Shown piece after piece: positions 44,542 to 52,932 of a stretch of 64,000 nucleotides of DNA. The stretch comes from Rhodobacterales bacterium (GTDB taxonomy: Bacteria; Pseudomonadota; Alphaproteobacteria; Caulobacterales; Hyphomonadaceae), in assembly GCA_014763715.1 (NCBI GenBank), contig JACXUV010000004.1:85496-149495 (forward strand), read 5' to 3'. The translations under genes and the position numbers were made by a program. Under the pieces are notes generated by a model that was not told the DNA's origin, searched no databases, and was given only the letters and a program-made list of their open reading frames with translations. Each line of letters begins with the position of its first letter. Position 1 is the stretch's first letter.

Positions 44542-45827
44542 CTTCTAAAACACACGCCGCACAATCGACCGCTATCCCTGGCCGCGCCTGGGTGCTCGCC
44601 GTCCTGACACTGACTTATACCTTCAATCATATTGATCGTCAGGTTCTGGTTATCCTGCTTGAACCGATCAAGGCAGAATTAAACCTGAAGGATGGCGACC
44701 TGGGCATGCTGACGGGCATTGTCTTCGCCGGATTTTACGCCACGCTTGGCATTCCTGTCGCAATGTGGGCCGACCGCGGAAATCGCCGGAACATTATCAC
44801 ACTCGCCCTGACGATATGGTCTGCCATGACGGCCCTCTCCGGGCTCGCACAGACATATTGGCAGCTATTGCTGGCACGTATGGGTGTCGGGGTCGGTGAA
44901 GCCGGCGGTACGCCGCCTGCGACTTCCATGATTGCCGACCTTTATCCCCCAAAAGAGCGGGCAACGGCCATGGGCATCTACACGACCGGCATCGGATTTG
45001 GCGTGATGGCGGGCTTTGCCCTCGGCGGCATCATCTATGAACATTTCGGTTGGCGCGCAGCCTTCTTTGTCGCCGGTGTCCCCGGTCTGATACTGGCCCT
45101 GTTGGTTCGCTTCACAGTGAAGGAGCCCACGCGCGGCCTGGCTGACCAGCACCAAGTGACCGGTCCGGCCCCCTCCTTCGGTGAAACCGTTTCGTTCATT
45201 CTTCAGCAAACCTCATATCTCTGGCTGCTCGCTGGATGCCTTCTGATTTGCATCTCCTCCAACGCTTTCCTCGTGTTCACATCCGGGCATCTGCAGCGCA
45301 CCTACGGCCTGACCCCTGGCGAGGTCTCCCTGCCACTGGGCATACTGATCGGAGGTGTCGGCAGTCTTGGCGCCGTTGTTCTTGGCGCGGTCTGTGACCG
45401 GCTTTCCGCGAAAGACATGCGCTGGCGGCCACTCATGATTGCCATCTGTGCCGGGCTCGCCCTGCCCTTCGCCTGGATGTTCCTTCACGCTTCAAACGTC
45501 TGGGTTGCTTACGCCTGGAACCTCGTGCCGGCCTTCATCGGTCTGATCTATGCCAGTATTGCCTACACTGCATCTCAGGAACTGGTGCAGGTGCGCATGC
45601 GCTCATTTGCGTCTGCCTTCATGCTGTTCTGCCTGACACTGATTGGCATTGGCTGCGGCCCGTGGATCGCTGGCGAGCTCAGTGATCATTTCGCTGCGCA
45701 AGGAGCAGAAAACTCGCTCGCCAAAGCACTGGAAGTCATGCTGCTGTTCAATTTCGGCTCTATCGCCTGCCTGTTGATGGCAACGCGGAACTATCGCCGT
45801 GATGCTGCGCGTGCCGCAGCGGCCTGA
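44538..45827 (+). CDS. MFS transporter, spinster-like
   Basis: 429 residues with about 12 membrane segments. The N-terminus reads LAVLTLTYTFNHIDRQVLVILLEPIKAELNLKDGDLGMLTG, and the loop 2-3 signature is MWADRGNRRN. The helix 4 segment GVGVGEAGGTPPATSMIADLYPPKERATAMGIY is characteristic of the spinster/Spns-like group common in sphingomonads and Hyphomonadaceae. It overlaps the hydrolase gene by 4 nt and completes the operon. It probably moves the compound (or its hydrolysis product) that enters through the TonB receptor across the inner membrane. Import and export cannot be told apart from sequence. Confidence 0.9.
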   Translation: MTSKTHAAQSTAIPGRAWVLAVLTLTYTFNHIDRQVLVILLEPIKAELNLKDGDLGMLTGIVFAGFYATLGIPVAMWADRGNRRNIITLALTIWSAMTALSGLAQTYWQLLLARMGVGVGEAGGTPPATSMIADLYPPKERATAMGIYTTGIGFGVMAGFALGGIIYEHFGWRAAFFVAGVPGLILALLVRFTVKEPTRGLADQHQVTGPAPSFGETVSFILQQTSYLWLLAGCLLICISSNAFLVFTSGHLQRTYGLTPGEVSLPLGILIGGVGSLGAVVLGAVCDRLSAKDMRWRPLMIAICAGLALPFAWMFLHASNVWVAYAWNLVPAFIGLIYASIAYTASQELVQVRMRSFASAFMLFCLTLIGIGCGPWIAGELSDHFAAQGAENSLAKALEVMLLFNFGSIACLLMATRNYRRDAARAAAA

Positions 45828-45846
45828 CCGGAAAACTTGCCGACAC

Positions 45847-46311
45847 TCAGAACATGAGTAGCCGTATCTGACCCAACCAGACAGCCGCGATGCCTAACGC
45901 CAGGAATGGCCCGAACGGCATCGCGCCGTCTGGTTTACGTCCGGAAACGGCCATGAGGCCTGCAAACACCAAGCCCGAACTGCTCGCGATGAGAACAATC
46001 CACGGCAGGCCAATCCATCCACACCAGGCCCCACCGGCGGCGAGCAGTTTCGCGTCTCCGCGGCCCAGCCCATCCTTGCCGGTCGTTGCGCGGTAAGCCT
46101 TTTCAATGACCACGAAAAACAGATAGCCAACGGCTGCACCAATGCCGGCACTCCATACCTCACCAGCGAAGTACCACGACTGCACAACGCCTACGCCGAT
46201 CAGAGGCAGGGTAATCATATCCGGCAGCCGCATCGTACGTATGTCGATCCAGGTGAGCGCCACCAGCGCCGGCAACAGGACAAGCGCCCAGAGCACTACA
46301 TCAAGAAACAT
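45847..46311 (-). CDS. gspO: Prepilin peptidase (A24 family), single-domain GspO/CpaA type
   Basis: 154 residues. Membrane aspartyl peptidase that removes the leader peptide from pseudopilins. The two catalytic aspartates are Asp23 in WIDIRTMRLPD and Asp86 in GLGRGDAKLL (GxGD motif), and there are about five to six membrane helices. The N-terminal methyltransferase domain with zinc cysteines found in full-length PilD/GspO is absent, so this is peptidase only. It lies at the end of the T2SS locus after the CAP-domain gene; no other prepilin peptidase is in the window. I use ATG 46311; an in-frame GTG lies 6 nt upstream. Confidence 0.88.
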   Translation of the reverse strand: MFLDVVLWALVLLPALVALTWIDIRTMRLPDMITLPLIGVGVVQSWYFAGEVWSAGIGAAVGYLFFVVIEKAYRATTGKDGLGRGDAKLLAAGGAWCGWIGLPWIVLIASSSGLVFAGLMAVSGRKPDGAMPFGPFLALGIAAVWLGQIRLLMF

Positions 46312-46363
46312 GAACACCGCCCCACAACGCCTCGAACAGCGAGCCGCATCATAGAATCATTAC

Positions 46364-46399
46364 CATGAAACAGAAACGCCCGGGCACATGGCCCGGGCG
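46364..46399 (-). terminator. Terminator between the CAP gene and gspO
   Basis: Perfect 8-bp stem CGCCCGGG / CCCGGGCG with a 7-nt loop. On the minus strand it is followed by TTTCTGTTTCAT. It lies 25 nt after the CAP gene stop. Confidence 0.65.
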
Positions 46400-46423
46400 A
46401 ATTGGAACTTCCAGCATTACGTC

Positions 46424-47242
46424 TTAAAGGGACGATGAGATTGCAGGGCCTTTGAGCGTGTAGACATCCTTACCCAGAGCCACATCCACTTGAAGGAAGC
46501 CCTCGGATATATTTGGCAGGGACGCTGGCATCTTGTCCCCGATCCCCCGCATGAGTGTCTCACCACTCGCGGACACAACGGACCAGCCAACCGGTTCCAA
46601 TTTGTCACTGTAGTTTGCGGCAAGGTTGGTGCGAGGCGCAGCGACCATCGGAATTGGCGTGTCCAGCCGACCATCAACGCGAGCAAACAGCTCAACCACA
46701 TAGATCATGCCATTCGCCTCAATTGCGGCGACGCCCATATGGTCAAACTCTTTCCGTTTGAAGTTCGCGGCATTGGCTTCATCCGCCAGAAGGGCCTTCT
46801 GAATATCCTCCGCTGTGGTTCCCGCTTTCACGACCACGACATTCGCACCGAAAGCACCGATCAGCCGGCTACGCTCCATCATCCGGACCCGGTCCAGATG
46901 CGTGCGGCCTTCAAGGTCCTCATGAGCTGCATAGCCGCGCACAGCCATGTCATACGCATGCAGACGCGCAGCATCTATCAGTGAACTGAGCGACTCCACT
47001 TGTTGCGCGCCCTGTGTCTCTCGCTTCTCACCAGCGAGACGCAACAGCTCATTTGCCAGGAAAGTGTCAGTCTTGATTCCATTGATACCCTCCAGACAGG
47101 CATCAGCCTCTTTCTGGAAAGCTGTCGGCGTCATGCCGTAACCATCAGAGAGGTCGCACGCAGTGTCTGCGAAGGAAGGGCCGCTCAGAGCCGCAAAGGC
47201 CAGCGCCGAAACGGACAGAATTTTGTAGGCGTAATGTAACAT
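46424..47242 (-). CDS. Secreted CAP-domain (SCP/PR1-like) protein
   Basis: 272 residues. A signal peptide (YAYKILSVSALAFAALSGPSFA) precedes a domain with the CAP signature ARLHAYDMAVRGYAAHEDLEGRTHLDRVRM and a later FDHMGVAAIEANGMIYVVELF, the typical end of the fold. Bacterial CAP proteins are extracellular or periplasmic; their activity is mostly unknown. The C-terminal 60 residues (EPVGWSVVSASGETLMRGIGDKMPAS) are an extra beta-rich segment. ATG 47242 lies at the end of an inverted repeat and about 7-10 nt after the predicted start point, so the mRNA may be nearly leaderless; a GTG at 47251 would lie in the -10 box. Confidence 0.8.
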   Translation of the reverse strand: MLHYAYKILSVSALAFAALSGPSFADTACDLSDGYGMTPTAFQKEADACLEGINGIKTDTFLANELLRLAGEKRETQGAQQVESLSSLIDAARLHAYDMAVRGYAAHEDLEGRTHLDRVRMMERSRLIGAFGANVVVVKAGTTAEDIQKALLADEANAANFKRKEFDHMGVAAIEANGMIYVVELFARVDGRLDTPIPMVAAPRTNLAANYSDKLEPVGWSVVSASGETLMRGIGDKMPASLPNISEGFLQVDVALGKDVYTLKGPAISSSL

Positions 47243-47271
47243 AACTGTCACACTACATTGTGTGACAGTTA
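47242..47271. promoter_or_regulatory. 12-bp inverted repeat covering the CAP gene promoter
   Basis: Perfect arms TAACTGTCACAC and GTGTGACAGTTA separated by TACATT. On the minus strand it covers the spacer and -10 box (TGTAGT, 47252-47257) of a promoter whose -35 is TTGACA (47274-47279). Its last base is the A of the ATG. It is a strong operator candidate for an unknown repressor. Confidence 0.6.
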
Positions 47272-47309
47272 CGTGTCAATGACATCCATTATTGTGGAAT
47301 ATTTGTGTA

Positions 47310-47327
47310 CTGTAGTAGTTACTACAG
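47310..47327. promoter_or_regulatory. Second palindrome upstream of the CAP gene
   Basis: CTGTAGTA-GT-TACTACAG, perfect 8-bp arms, centred about 42 bp upstream of the -35 box of the CAP gene promoter and directly after the stop of the 156-residue lipoprotein gene. Different in sequence from the 47242-47271 repeat, so a second regulator may act here. Confidence 0.45.
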
Positions 47328-47338
47328 AATACCGGACC

Positions 47339-47809
47339 CTACTCAGCCTGACAGGCAGTCAGTCCTGTAAGCGGTGTTATGATTTCCCATCCCTCTGCGT
47401 CTTTCGAAATCATGCGCGCCAGCGGCACTTTTCGCCCGCCCTCAATCTCGTCACCAGGCGCAAGGGTCAGCGAAACGTGTTCTCCGTCAGCGTCTCTCAT
47501 GCTCATGCGCGTCATGAACTGACCAAACACATCGCCATCCTGTGCTTCGACACTCAGCGTTTGTTGACGCCCATTCAGAATAGCTTCGGCTTCCAGCCCC
47601 CCGGCCGGAAAAAACAGAACGAAATGGCGCGGGTCATCGCGCGTCCAGAGAAACAATGCACACCCTCCCGGCTCCAGCGTCTGAGGTGGAAGGGAAACAG
47701 CCTTAGTGCTGGCCACAGGACCTGCATCAGTCGCTGATGCGGCAACCGAACCGGCAGAAGCACACCCCCCTAGAAAGGCCAAAGCAACCAGTAAGAGACG
47801 CAGTTTCAT
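47339..47809 (-). CDS. Small lipoprotein of unknown function, T2SS locus
   Basis: 156 residues. A lipoprotein signal ends at LGG-C15 (MKLRLLLVALAFLGGC). The mature part is acidic and beta-rich, with SLPPQTLEPGGCALFLWTRDDPRHFVLFFPAGGLEAEAIL and two further cysteines (one near the end, LTACQAE) that may form a disulfide. It overlaps gspN by 4 nt and so belongs to the T2SS operon. Position and lipidation would suit a secretin pilotin or an assembly factor, but there is no recognisable GspS similarity and I do not claim that role. Confidence 0.72.
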   Translation of the reverse strand: MKLRLLLVALAFLGGCASAGSVAASATDAGPVASTKAVSLPPQTLEPGGCALFLWTRDDPRHFVLFFPAGGLEAEAILNGRQQTLSVEAQDGDVFGQFMTRMSMRDADGEHVSLTLAPGDEIEGGRKVPLARMISKDAEGWEIITPLTGLTACQAE

Positions 47810-48543
47810 TGAATAGACCCTCCATTCGGGATCGGTTGCTCATAAACGAGCCGCCCTGCCTCATCGGTAAACCCTGCCACCAGCAGTGCTTTCACCTGAT
47901 TCTCAGGCACATCCCAAAGTTCCAATCGCCCACGGCCAGACAGCGAAGCACTGGCAGCAATATGAGTCCCATCCGCAGCCTGCCCTTCCACTGATACAAT
48001 CAAGTCCCCGTCCTGACAGGAGAGCGTCCCGGATAACTCAGGCCAATTCGATCCGTAGGCAGTTGAAATACGGGCAAGCGCGTCCGTCACAACATTGGCA
48101 CTGGCAGAAAGGCACCCATCCTGATCAAATTCGATCGAAGCATTCGAAAGACGCAGATCAACATCCTGCGAGGGAAACATGGGGGAAATACGCGTTGCAT
48201 TGAAAGTCAGCGCAGTACGCCCTTCCTCTATCCGCAGCCCCTTATTAGCCGGTGTCACAAGACCAGAGCCGCGACCTTGTGGGCCGACCCAATGCAGAAG
48301 GTGCCCTGGCTTACCACCCAGCGCACGCATCAGGCTGAAATCCCCTTCTACCGCGCCGATAGGCTCCCCCCTCACCGCAAGTCCCGTCACTTGACCATGC
48401 CAGACCGTACCACGCGCCTGCTGCCAGGAGACACCTTGCTGAATGGCACCAGACTTCTTGAGCGCAAATGAGAGCGGCGCATTTGCGGCCAAAGCAAACA
48501 AGAACACGCCTGCAAAGAGTATCAGCAGCAGCCACTTTCGCAT
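47806..48543 (-). CDS. gspN: Type II secretion system protein GspN
   Basis: 245 residues. GspN is an accessory inner-membrane component with one N-terminal membrane segment (KWLLLILFAGVFLFALAANAPLSF) and a periplasmic beta-rich domain. WQQARGTVWHGQVTGLAVRGEPIGAVEGDFSLMRALGG is characteristic of the family. Four-nt overlap with the following lipoprotein gene. ATG at 48543 or GTG at 48546 are both possible; GGAGG lies upstream of both and the TGA of gspM overlaps them. Confidence 0.87.
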   Translation of the reverse strand: MRKWLLLILFAGVFLFALAANAPLSFALKKSGAIQQGVSWQQARGTVWHGQVTGLAVRGEPIGAVEGDFSLMRALGGKPGHLLHWVGPQGRGSGLVTPANKGLRIEEGRTALTFNATRISPMFPSQDVDLRLSNASIEFDQDGCLSASANVVTDALARISTAYGSNWPELSGTLSCQDGDLIVSVEGQAADGTHIAASASLSGRGRLELWDVPENQVKALLVAGFTDEAGRLVYEQPIPNGGSIQ

Positions 48544-49016
48544 CACGAGGCGCCTCCACGAAACTCGAAGCTGGCACGAACCGTACCCGACGTATCTGCG
48601 AAGATGGATGCCTGGGCCGGCTCGGCCCCAAGTTGACGTTCAGCTGCCTCCAGCCAGGCAAACAGCGTTTGCACTGAAGCCTGATCAAACTGGACGATAA
48701 TTGCACCGCGCTCATTCGATTGGAGACGGGAAACAGCAAGGCCTCTCTGGGAGGCCAGATCAACCAGCCGGGCACGAAGGTCTTCGCCTGAGACAACAGG
48801 GCCACCCGTCGCTTGTTCTGTTCCCACATTGGCACGCGCAGCCGAAACAGCATCCAGGGTCCGGGATGCAACAGCCAATGAAAGCTCAGCGTTCTGTCTC
48901 GCTGTACGCAACGGACGCACCAGCAGCACATTCAACAACAGTGCCGTCACGAGCAATGCTGCCATCAGGATCAAAAGACGTTCACGAGCGGAACGCGCCA
49001 ACCAGAAATCGTTCAT
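48543..49016 (-). CDS. gspM: Type II secretion system protein GspM
   Basis: 157 residues. Bitopic inner-membrane protein: N-terminal FWLARSARERLLILMAALLVTALLLNVLLVRPL is the membrane helix, followed by a ferredoxin-like periplasmic domain (about 90-157, with LDLASQRGLAVSRLQSNERGAIIVQFDQASVQTLFAWLEAAERQLG). It pairs with GspL to form the assembly platform. It overlaps gspL by 4 nt. Confidence 0.9.
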   Translation of the reverse strand: MNDFWLARSARERLLILMAALLVTALLLNVLLVRPLRTARQNAELSLAVASRTLDAVSAARANVGTEQATGGPVVSGEDLRARLVDLASQRGLAVSRLQSNERGAIIVQFDQASVQTLFAWLEAAERQLGAEPAQASIFADTSGTVRASFEFRGGAS

Positions 49017-50116
49017 GACGGCAGCTCCAGAACCATATCACCCACGACGCGACCATCTTCCACTCGCGCATCCCCCAGACGAACAACAAGCCCGCCACTC
49101 TCAATGGCTGACTTCAGGGCTTCATCATCCCCAAACGCACTATAGAAAAGTTTGGCCTCCAGCCGGCCACTCTCTACGTCGTAGCGCAGACTGGACAGAC
49201 GTGTTCCCTCATCTCCCGCCAGCGCGCCATAAAGAACACCCGTCATGTCCCGGAAGCCCGCAACTGGACGTGAAGCCCCATTTGAACGCGCGCGAACCGC
49301 AGCAAGAATGTTCGAGGGAACCGGCTCTCCCGGGTATAGTGCAGTGAAGTTCGCCCGGGTCTGCTGGCCCAGAACCGCCTCCAACTGATGCATGGCCCGT
49401 ATGCTCGCAAAGGTATAGGCGCCCCAGGCAATAGCAAAGGCTGCGGCAAGCCCAGCAAGAAGACGAAAACGTTTCAGATCGACAGGGAGCTCGGCCTTGC
49501 GCGCAAAATCCGCCTGACGCAGATCAATACCGTTGGCCCCTGCTGCAACATAGCCCGCCAACGCCAAAAGCGGATCAGCCGTATGCTCAGGTTCAGCAGA
49601 TACCCGGTCGGTCAGTGCCGAGACAAGTTCTGCAGGAAGTGACTTATCAATCGCAAACTTCTGATCCGCCCCGGAAACGAGAACACGATCTCCCACATCC
49701 AGTGGTGGAGCTCCTTCAGGCAGAAGCGTCACATCCGGCACAAGACGGGCATCATCCAGCCCTGCCTCCCCCAGGCGCGACATCCAGTTTTCCATTTCGG
49801 ACTTCGCGACAAGGCAGACTTCAGCCTGAGTCCCCACGCTGTTGCGCGAACCAATGGCAACGTGCAGGTTTTCGACCGGAACGGCGACATCATCCTCTAC
49901 GGCAAAGCGGGCCGTTCGCAGCCAGTCTGCCCGCCGTGCGCCGACAAGGCGCACAGAAGTGATTGTCACTTCTGTCGCTGGCACAACAACGGTCACCTCG
50001 TCTGAGGCAGCTGGGGGATTTGATGGTGATACAGTGCCCCCACCGCCAGCTTCCACCACCGCGAAGCGCCATGGTTCACCAGGTGCAGGCATCAGGGCAA
50101 CAAGATGGCGCGCCAT
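49013..50116 (-). CDS. gspL: Type II secretion system protein GspL
   Basis: 367 residues. The cytoplasmic part (about 1-235) is an actin-like domain that binds GspE; WRFAVVEAGGG and VVVPATEVTITSVRLVGARRADWLRTARFAVEDDVA fit it. A membrane helix lies near FRLLAGLAAAFAIAWGAYTFASI (about 236-258). The periplasmic part ends in a ferredoxin-like domain (LSSLRYDVESGRLEAKLFYSAFGDDEALKSAIESGGLVVRLGDARVEDGRVVGDMVLELPS). Its ATG overlaps the gspK stop by 1 nt. Confidence 0.92.
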   Translation of the reverse strand: MARHLVALMPAPGEPWRFAVVEAGGGGTVSPSNPPAASDEVTVVVPATEVTITSVRLVGARRADWLRTARFAVEDDVAVPVENLHVAIGSRNSVGTQAEVCLVAKSEMENWMSRLGEAGLDDARLVPDVTLLPEGAPPLDVGDRVLVSGADQKFAIDKSLPAELVSALTDRVSAEPEHTADPLLALAGYVAAGANGIDLRQADFARKAELPVDLKRFRLLAGLAAAFAIAWGAYTFASIRAMHQLEAVLGQQTRANFTALYPGEPVPSNILAAVRARSNGASRPVAGFRDMTGVLYGALAGDEGTRLSSLRYDVESGRLEAKLFYSAFGDDEALKSAIESGGLVVRLGDARVEDGRVVGDMVLELPS

Positions 50117-51096
50117 CAGAAATCCCTCCGGACCATGGAGACCAAGGATACGTCTCCGCTTTCAGCGCGCCGGTAAAGCGCGCGGTAGGTTGTGACAAGG
50201 TCGCCTGTGCCAATATCGATATCAGCCGTCAGGTAACTGGAAGCAATCGACAGCGCGGTCTCGTTCCGGGCATCTGGCGCAATCCGGTTTATGGTATCTT
50301 GCTGGAGAAATGCCTCGACACCAGACCAACCGCCTGTGGGTCGTGAATCGATCAGGGTTTTGGCATCGTCCACAGACAGCTCCGTGGAAAACAGCGCGAC
50401 CAGTAACGGGGCCTGTTCCAGTGTCAGCGTGTTGATGTTGAGAACGGACTGCTCACGACTGGGGCGCAAACAGACAAGATTATCAAGACGGGCCCGCACT
50501 TCCGCATCATAGCCAGCAATCGCTTTCAGCTCGCTGACACTGCGAAGGCCCGCGTTTGCGGCTCGATACGGTTCTGCTTGAGAAGCATAATAGCCATCTT
50601 CTGCACCATAGGTGCGCGTGGAAAAATCGGCATCCACCCAGTCCGCCAGTTTCTCCGCCAGAGATTGCGCCTCTGCCTTGTCCATGCCCACGGACACCAG
50701 AAAGTCTTCGTAAGCCTGCAGCGAGGCGTCGTCTCCCTCACTCTCCCCAGCGCCCCCGGAGATGGCATTGAGGTTAAAGCAATTCGAAGCCTCTTTCGTC
50801 TGAAGCATAACCATACCATTTCCTGCAGGCAGAGTGATGGGCTGCGTGAAGAGATCGGATTCGCTGTTCAGGACACCCTCGCTCACCTTCACGATTTTTG
50901 TAAGATATGACGCAGCCGCACTCGCGGCGCCGCGCGCAGTCCAGAAGGTTTCCGCCCTGGCGCCAGAGGATTTCGCAATCAATACAGAACGTGCGAGCGC
51001 ATCGGTTGCAGCAACAGCAGCAACAGACATCAACATGACGATCACAAGTACGGACAACAGGCTTGCGCCTCGTTCCCGATCTGTTGTCAGCTTCAT
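50116..51096 (-). CDS. gspK: Type II secretion minor pseudopilin GspK
   Basis: 326 residues, the large tip pseudopilin. The prepilin leader MKLTTDRERG is cut before ASLLSVLVIVMLMSVAAVAATDAL. As in other GspK proteins the usual Glu at position +5 is absent. The globular domain with LAEKLADWVDADFSTRTYGAEDGYY, containing the calcium-site type residues, and NINTLTLEQAPLLVALF, a helix-hairpin-helix-like motif, is as in the family. It caps the pseudopilus with GspI and GspJ. It overlaps gspJ by 4 nt. Confidence 0.93.
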   Translation of the reverse strand: MKLTTDRERGASLLSVLVIVMLMSVAAVAATDALARSVLIAKSSGARAETFWTARGAASAAASYLTKIVKVSEGVLNSESDLFTQPITLPAGNGMVMLQTKEASNCFNLNAISGGAGESEGDDASLQAYEDFLVSVGMDKAEAQSLAEKLADWVDADFSTRTYGAEDGYYASQAEPYRAANAGLRSVSELKAIAGYDAEVRARLDNLVCLRPSREQSVLNINTLTLEQAPLLVALFSTELSVDDAKTLIDSRPTGGWSGVEAFLQQDTINRIAPDARNETALSIASSYLTADIDIGTGDLVTTYRALYRRAESGDVSLVSMVRRDF

Positions 51097-51659
51097 CCGC
51101 CCCCACCCATGATAAAGAGTTCGGTGAGAGCATCCTTGTCTGAATACTCCAGACGCAATTCCACAGCCGCTGGGAAGCCTTCATCACCGGCATTCCAGTC
51201 CGGCACCCACTCGCGGCCATTGAAGTAACGTGCCGACATGCGGGAAAGCCCCGTCGCGATCACACGTTCGACATATGGCGTCTCTGCCGCCGGCTCAGGG
51301 CGCAACCAGGCACGCCGTGTCAACGTACCGGCACTGTACTGATATTCTACCGCAAGAAGGCTGGCCCGCGTTTCATCCGGCACAGGGTGGTTCCAACCGT
51401 CCCGGACAAACGCCACAAAGGGCCGGGATGTGTATTCCGGGCTTCCAGGCTCGCCGATGAGAGAAACAGCATTGGCAAAGTCGTCCCGCATCAGCGTGTG
51501 GGCGAGATCTATTTCACTCACGCTCTGTGTTGTCTTCCCAAGACGGTCCGAAGCCCTCACAGTACTGATAAGCAAAGCTGATCCAGCCACAGCAATCATG
51601 GAGGTCAAGGCCAGTGCAACCAGCATCTCAATCAAGGTGAAGCCTGCTTCCTTCTTCAT
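51093..51659 (-). CDS. gspJ: Type II secretion minor pseudopilin GspJ
   Basis: 188 residues. Leader MKKEAG, then FTLIEMLVALALTSMIAVAGSALL with the conserved Glu+5. The globular part contains IDLAHTLMRDDFANAVSLIG, which marks GspJ rather than the other minor pseudopilins. Together with GspI and GspK it forms the tip complex. It overlaps gspI by 4 nt. Confidence 0.92.
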   Translation of the reverse strand: MKKEAGFTLIEMLVALALTSMIAVAGSALLISTVRASDRLGKTTQSVSEIDLAHTLMRDDFANAVSLIGEPGSPEYTSRPFVAFVRDGWNHPVPDETRASLLAVEYQYSAGTLTRRAWLRPEPAAETPYVERVIATGLSRMSARYFNGREWVPDWNAGDEGFPAAVELRLEYSDKDALTELFIMGGGG

Positions 51660-52018
51660 GGCACCACCTGCACCAAGGTCTCCCGCAGAGCGAGCTGCTG
51701 TCCTGTAATCGGGTCCGTCACCGTGACCCGAATGCCCGCAAGGCCATTCTCGTTGCGAAGCTCAACCTGCCGGAGCCATTCGAGCGCCTGCCCGCGTTGC
51801 TCACTCTTTCCGGACATGGAACCTGCCCGCACTACGGCCGGATCCATTACCGCTTCCACCAGGCGGTTGTCCGCTTCAATTCTGGCGAGCGCCAATCGAC
51901 GCGTATGCCCGGCATTGGATGTTGTCTCAGTCACCAGATGCGCAAGCCCGATCGCCGCCATGGAAAAGACAAGCAGAGCCACAAGTACTTCAGCCAGAGT
52001 AAACCCGCGATCCGTCAT
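51656..52018 (-). CDS. gspI: Type II secretion minor pseudopilin GspI
   Basis: 120 residues. Very short leader MTDRG, then FTLAEVLVALLVFSMAAIGLAHLV with Glu+5; the next part (ARIEADNRLVEAVMDPAVVRAGSMSGKSEQRGQALEWLRQV) is the usual GspI globular domain. It overlaps gspH by 4 nt. Confidence 0.92.
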   Translation of the reverse strand: MTDRGFTLAEVLVALLVFSMAAIGLAHLVTETTSNAGHTRRLALARIEADNRLVEAVMDPAVVRAGSMSGKSEQRGQALEWLRQVELRNENGLAGIRVTVTDPITGQQLALRETLVQVVP

Positions 52019-52467
52019 TGTTCCGGTTGCCCCGGCATCTGAATTTCGCGCGTCTGAGCCCCTTTGGAGAAACGCACATCAGGGCCCGATACGATACCCG
52101 AAGCATCTGCAACGATCTGTGGACGAACTTCCTCTGCACGTTTCTGAGATGGACCTGTCGTGATGACGGTCACGCCTCCGGATAGAGAATGGGACAACCC
52201 TCTGACTGGCACCCAACGGCCATTTATGCGCGCATAGACGGTATAGGCATTTTCCTCGATACGAATGCCTTGCGCCTGTCCGCGGCTGATCGCCTGGTCA
52301 AGTGTTCGCGAAAGAACCGATTCAAATTGCTCCGTTTCTTTCTGCAGGGCATCAGGACGTGAAGGCATCACCATCACGACCATGGCACTGGCAAGCGCCA
52401 TGATAAACAATGCGACCATAATCTCCACGAGGGAGAAGCCGCCATCCCGATGCCGAACACTCCTCAC
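52015..52467 (-). CDS. gspH: Type II secretion pseudopilin GspH
   Basis: 150 residues. Leader RHRDGG followed by FSLVEIMVALFIMALASAMVVMVM with Glu+5. The rest (FESVLSRTLDQAISRGQAQGIRIEENAYTVYARINGRWVPVRGL) is a typical GspH/FimT-like beta domain. The start is GTG at 52467. Seven nt separate it from gspG upstream; it overlaps gspI downstream. Confidence 0.9.
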   Translation of the reverse strand: MRSVRHRDGGFSLVEIMVALFIMALASAMVVMVMPSRPDALQKETEQFESVLSRTLDQAISRGQAQGIRIEENAYTVYARINGRWVPVRGLSHSLSGGVTVITTGPSQKRAEEVRPQIVADASGIVSGPDVRFSKGAQTREIQMPGQPEQ

Positions 52468-52474
52468 GGCTCGT

Positions 52475-52921
52475 CTAGTCCCAGTTGCCTATATCGTCCG
52501 CCGTCCCGGCTTTGCCATCCGGTCCTGCGGAATAAATGTCATAGGCACCGCCGGATCTCTGCCCCGGAAGATCGTAATGATAGGGATTGCCCCACGGGTC
52601 ATCGCGCAGGCGCTTGATATACCCGCCCGGCCGATAGGTCGCGATATCTGCGCCAGCAGGCGGCGTTTTCAGCGCGGCAAGCCCGGCATCCGCACTCGGA
52701 TAGGTAAACATATCGAGGCTGTACATTTCGAGGGCACTCTCGAACGCAGCAATATCTGCGCGTACCTTTCCGACACGCGACTGCTCCCCCACTGGCGCGA
52801 CGTTGATGATGACCAAGGTGGCCAGCAACCCCATTATGAATATCACCACCATAAGCTCGACCAGCGAGAAGCCAGCCTCCTTGCGGCGCTGGGTGCGTCT
52901 GTTCTTTCTGTATGGGATCAT
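52475..52921 (-). CDS. gspG: Type II secretion major pseudopilin GspG
   Basis: 148 residues. The leader ends in RRKEAG before FSLVELMVVIFIMGLLATLVIINVAP (Glu+5 present). The C-terminal calcium-binding loop is present: DDPWGNPYHYDLPG and SAGPDGKAGTADDIGNW. It is the main building block of the pseudopilus that pushes substrates through GspD. It starts 11 nt before gspF ends on the upstream side and lies 7 nt from gspH. Confidence 0.96.
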   Translation of the reverse strand: MIPYRKNRRTQRRKEAGFSLVELMVVIFIMGLLATLVIINVAPVGEQSRVGKVRADIAAFESALEMYSLDMFTYPSADAGLAALKTPPAGADIATYRPGGYIKRLRDDPWGNPYHYDLPGQRSGGAYDIYSAGPDGKAGTADDIGNWD

Positions 52922-52932
52922 GGCGATACTTC

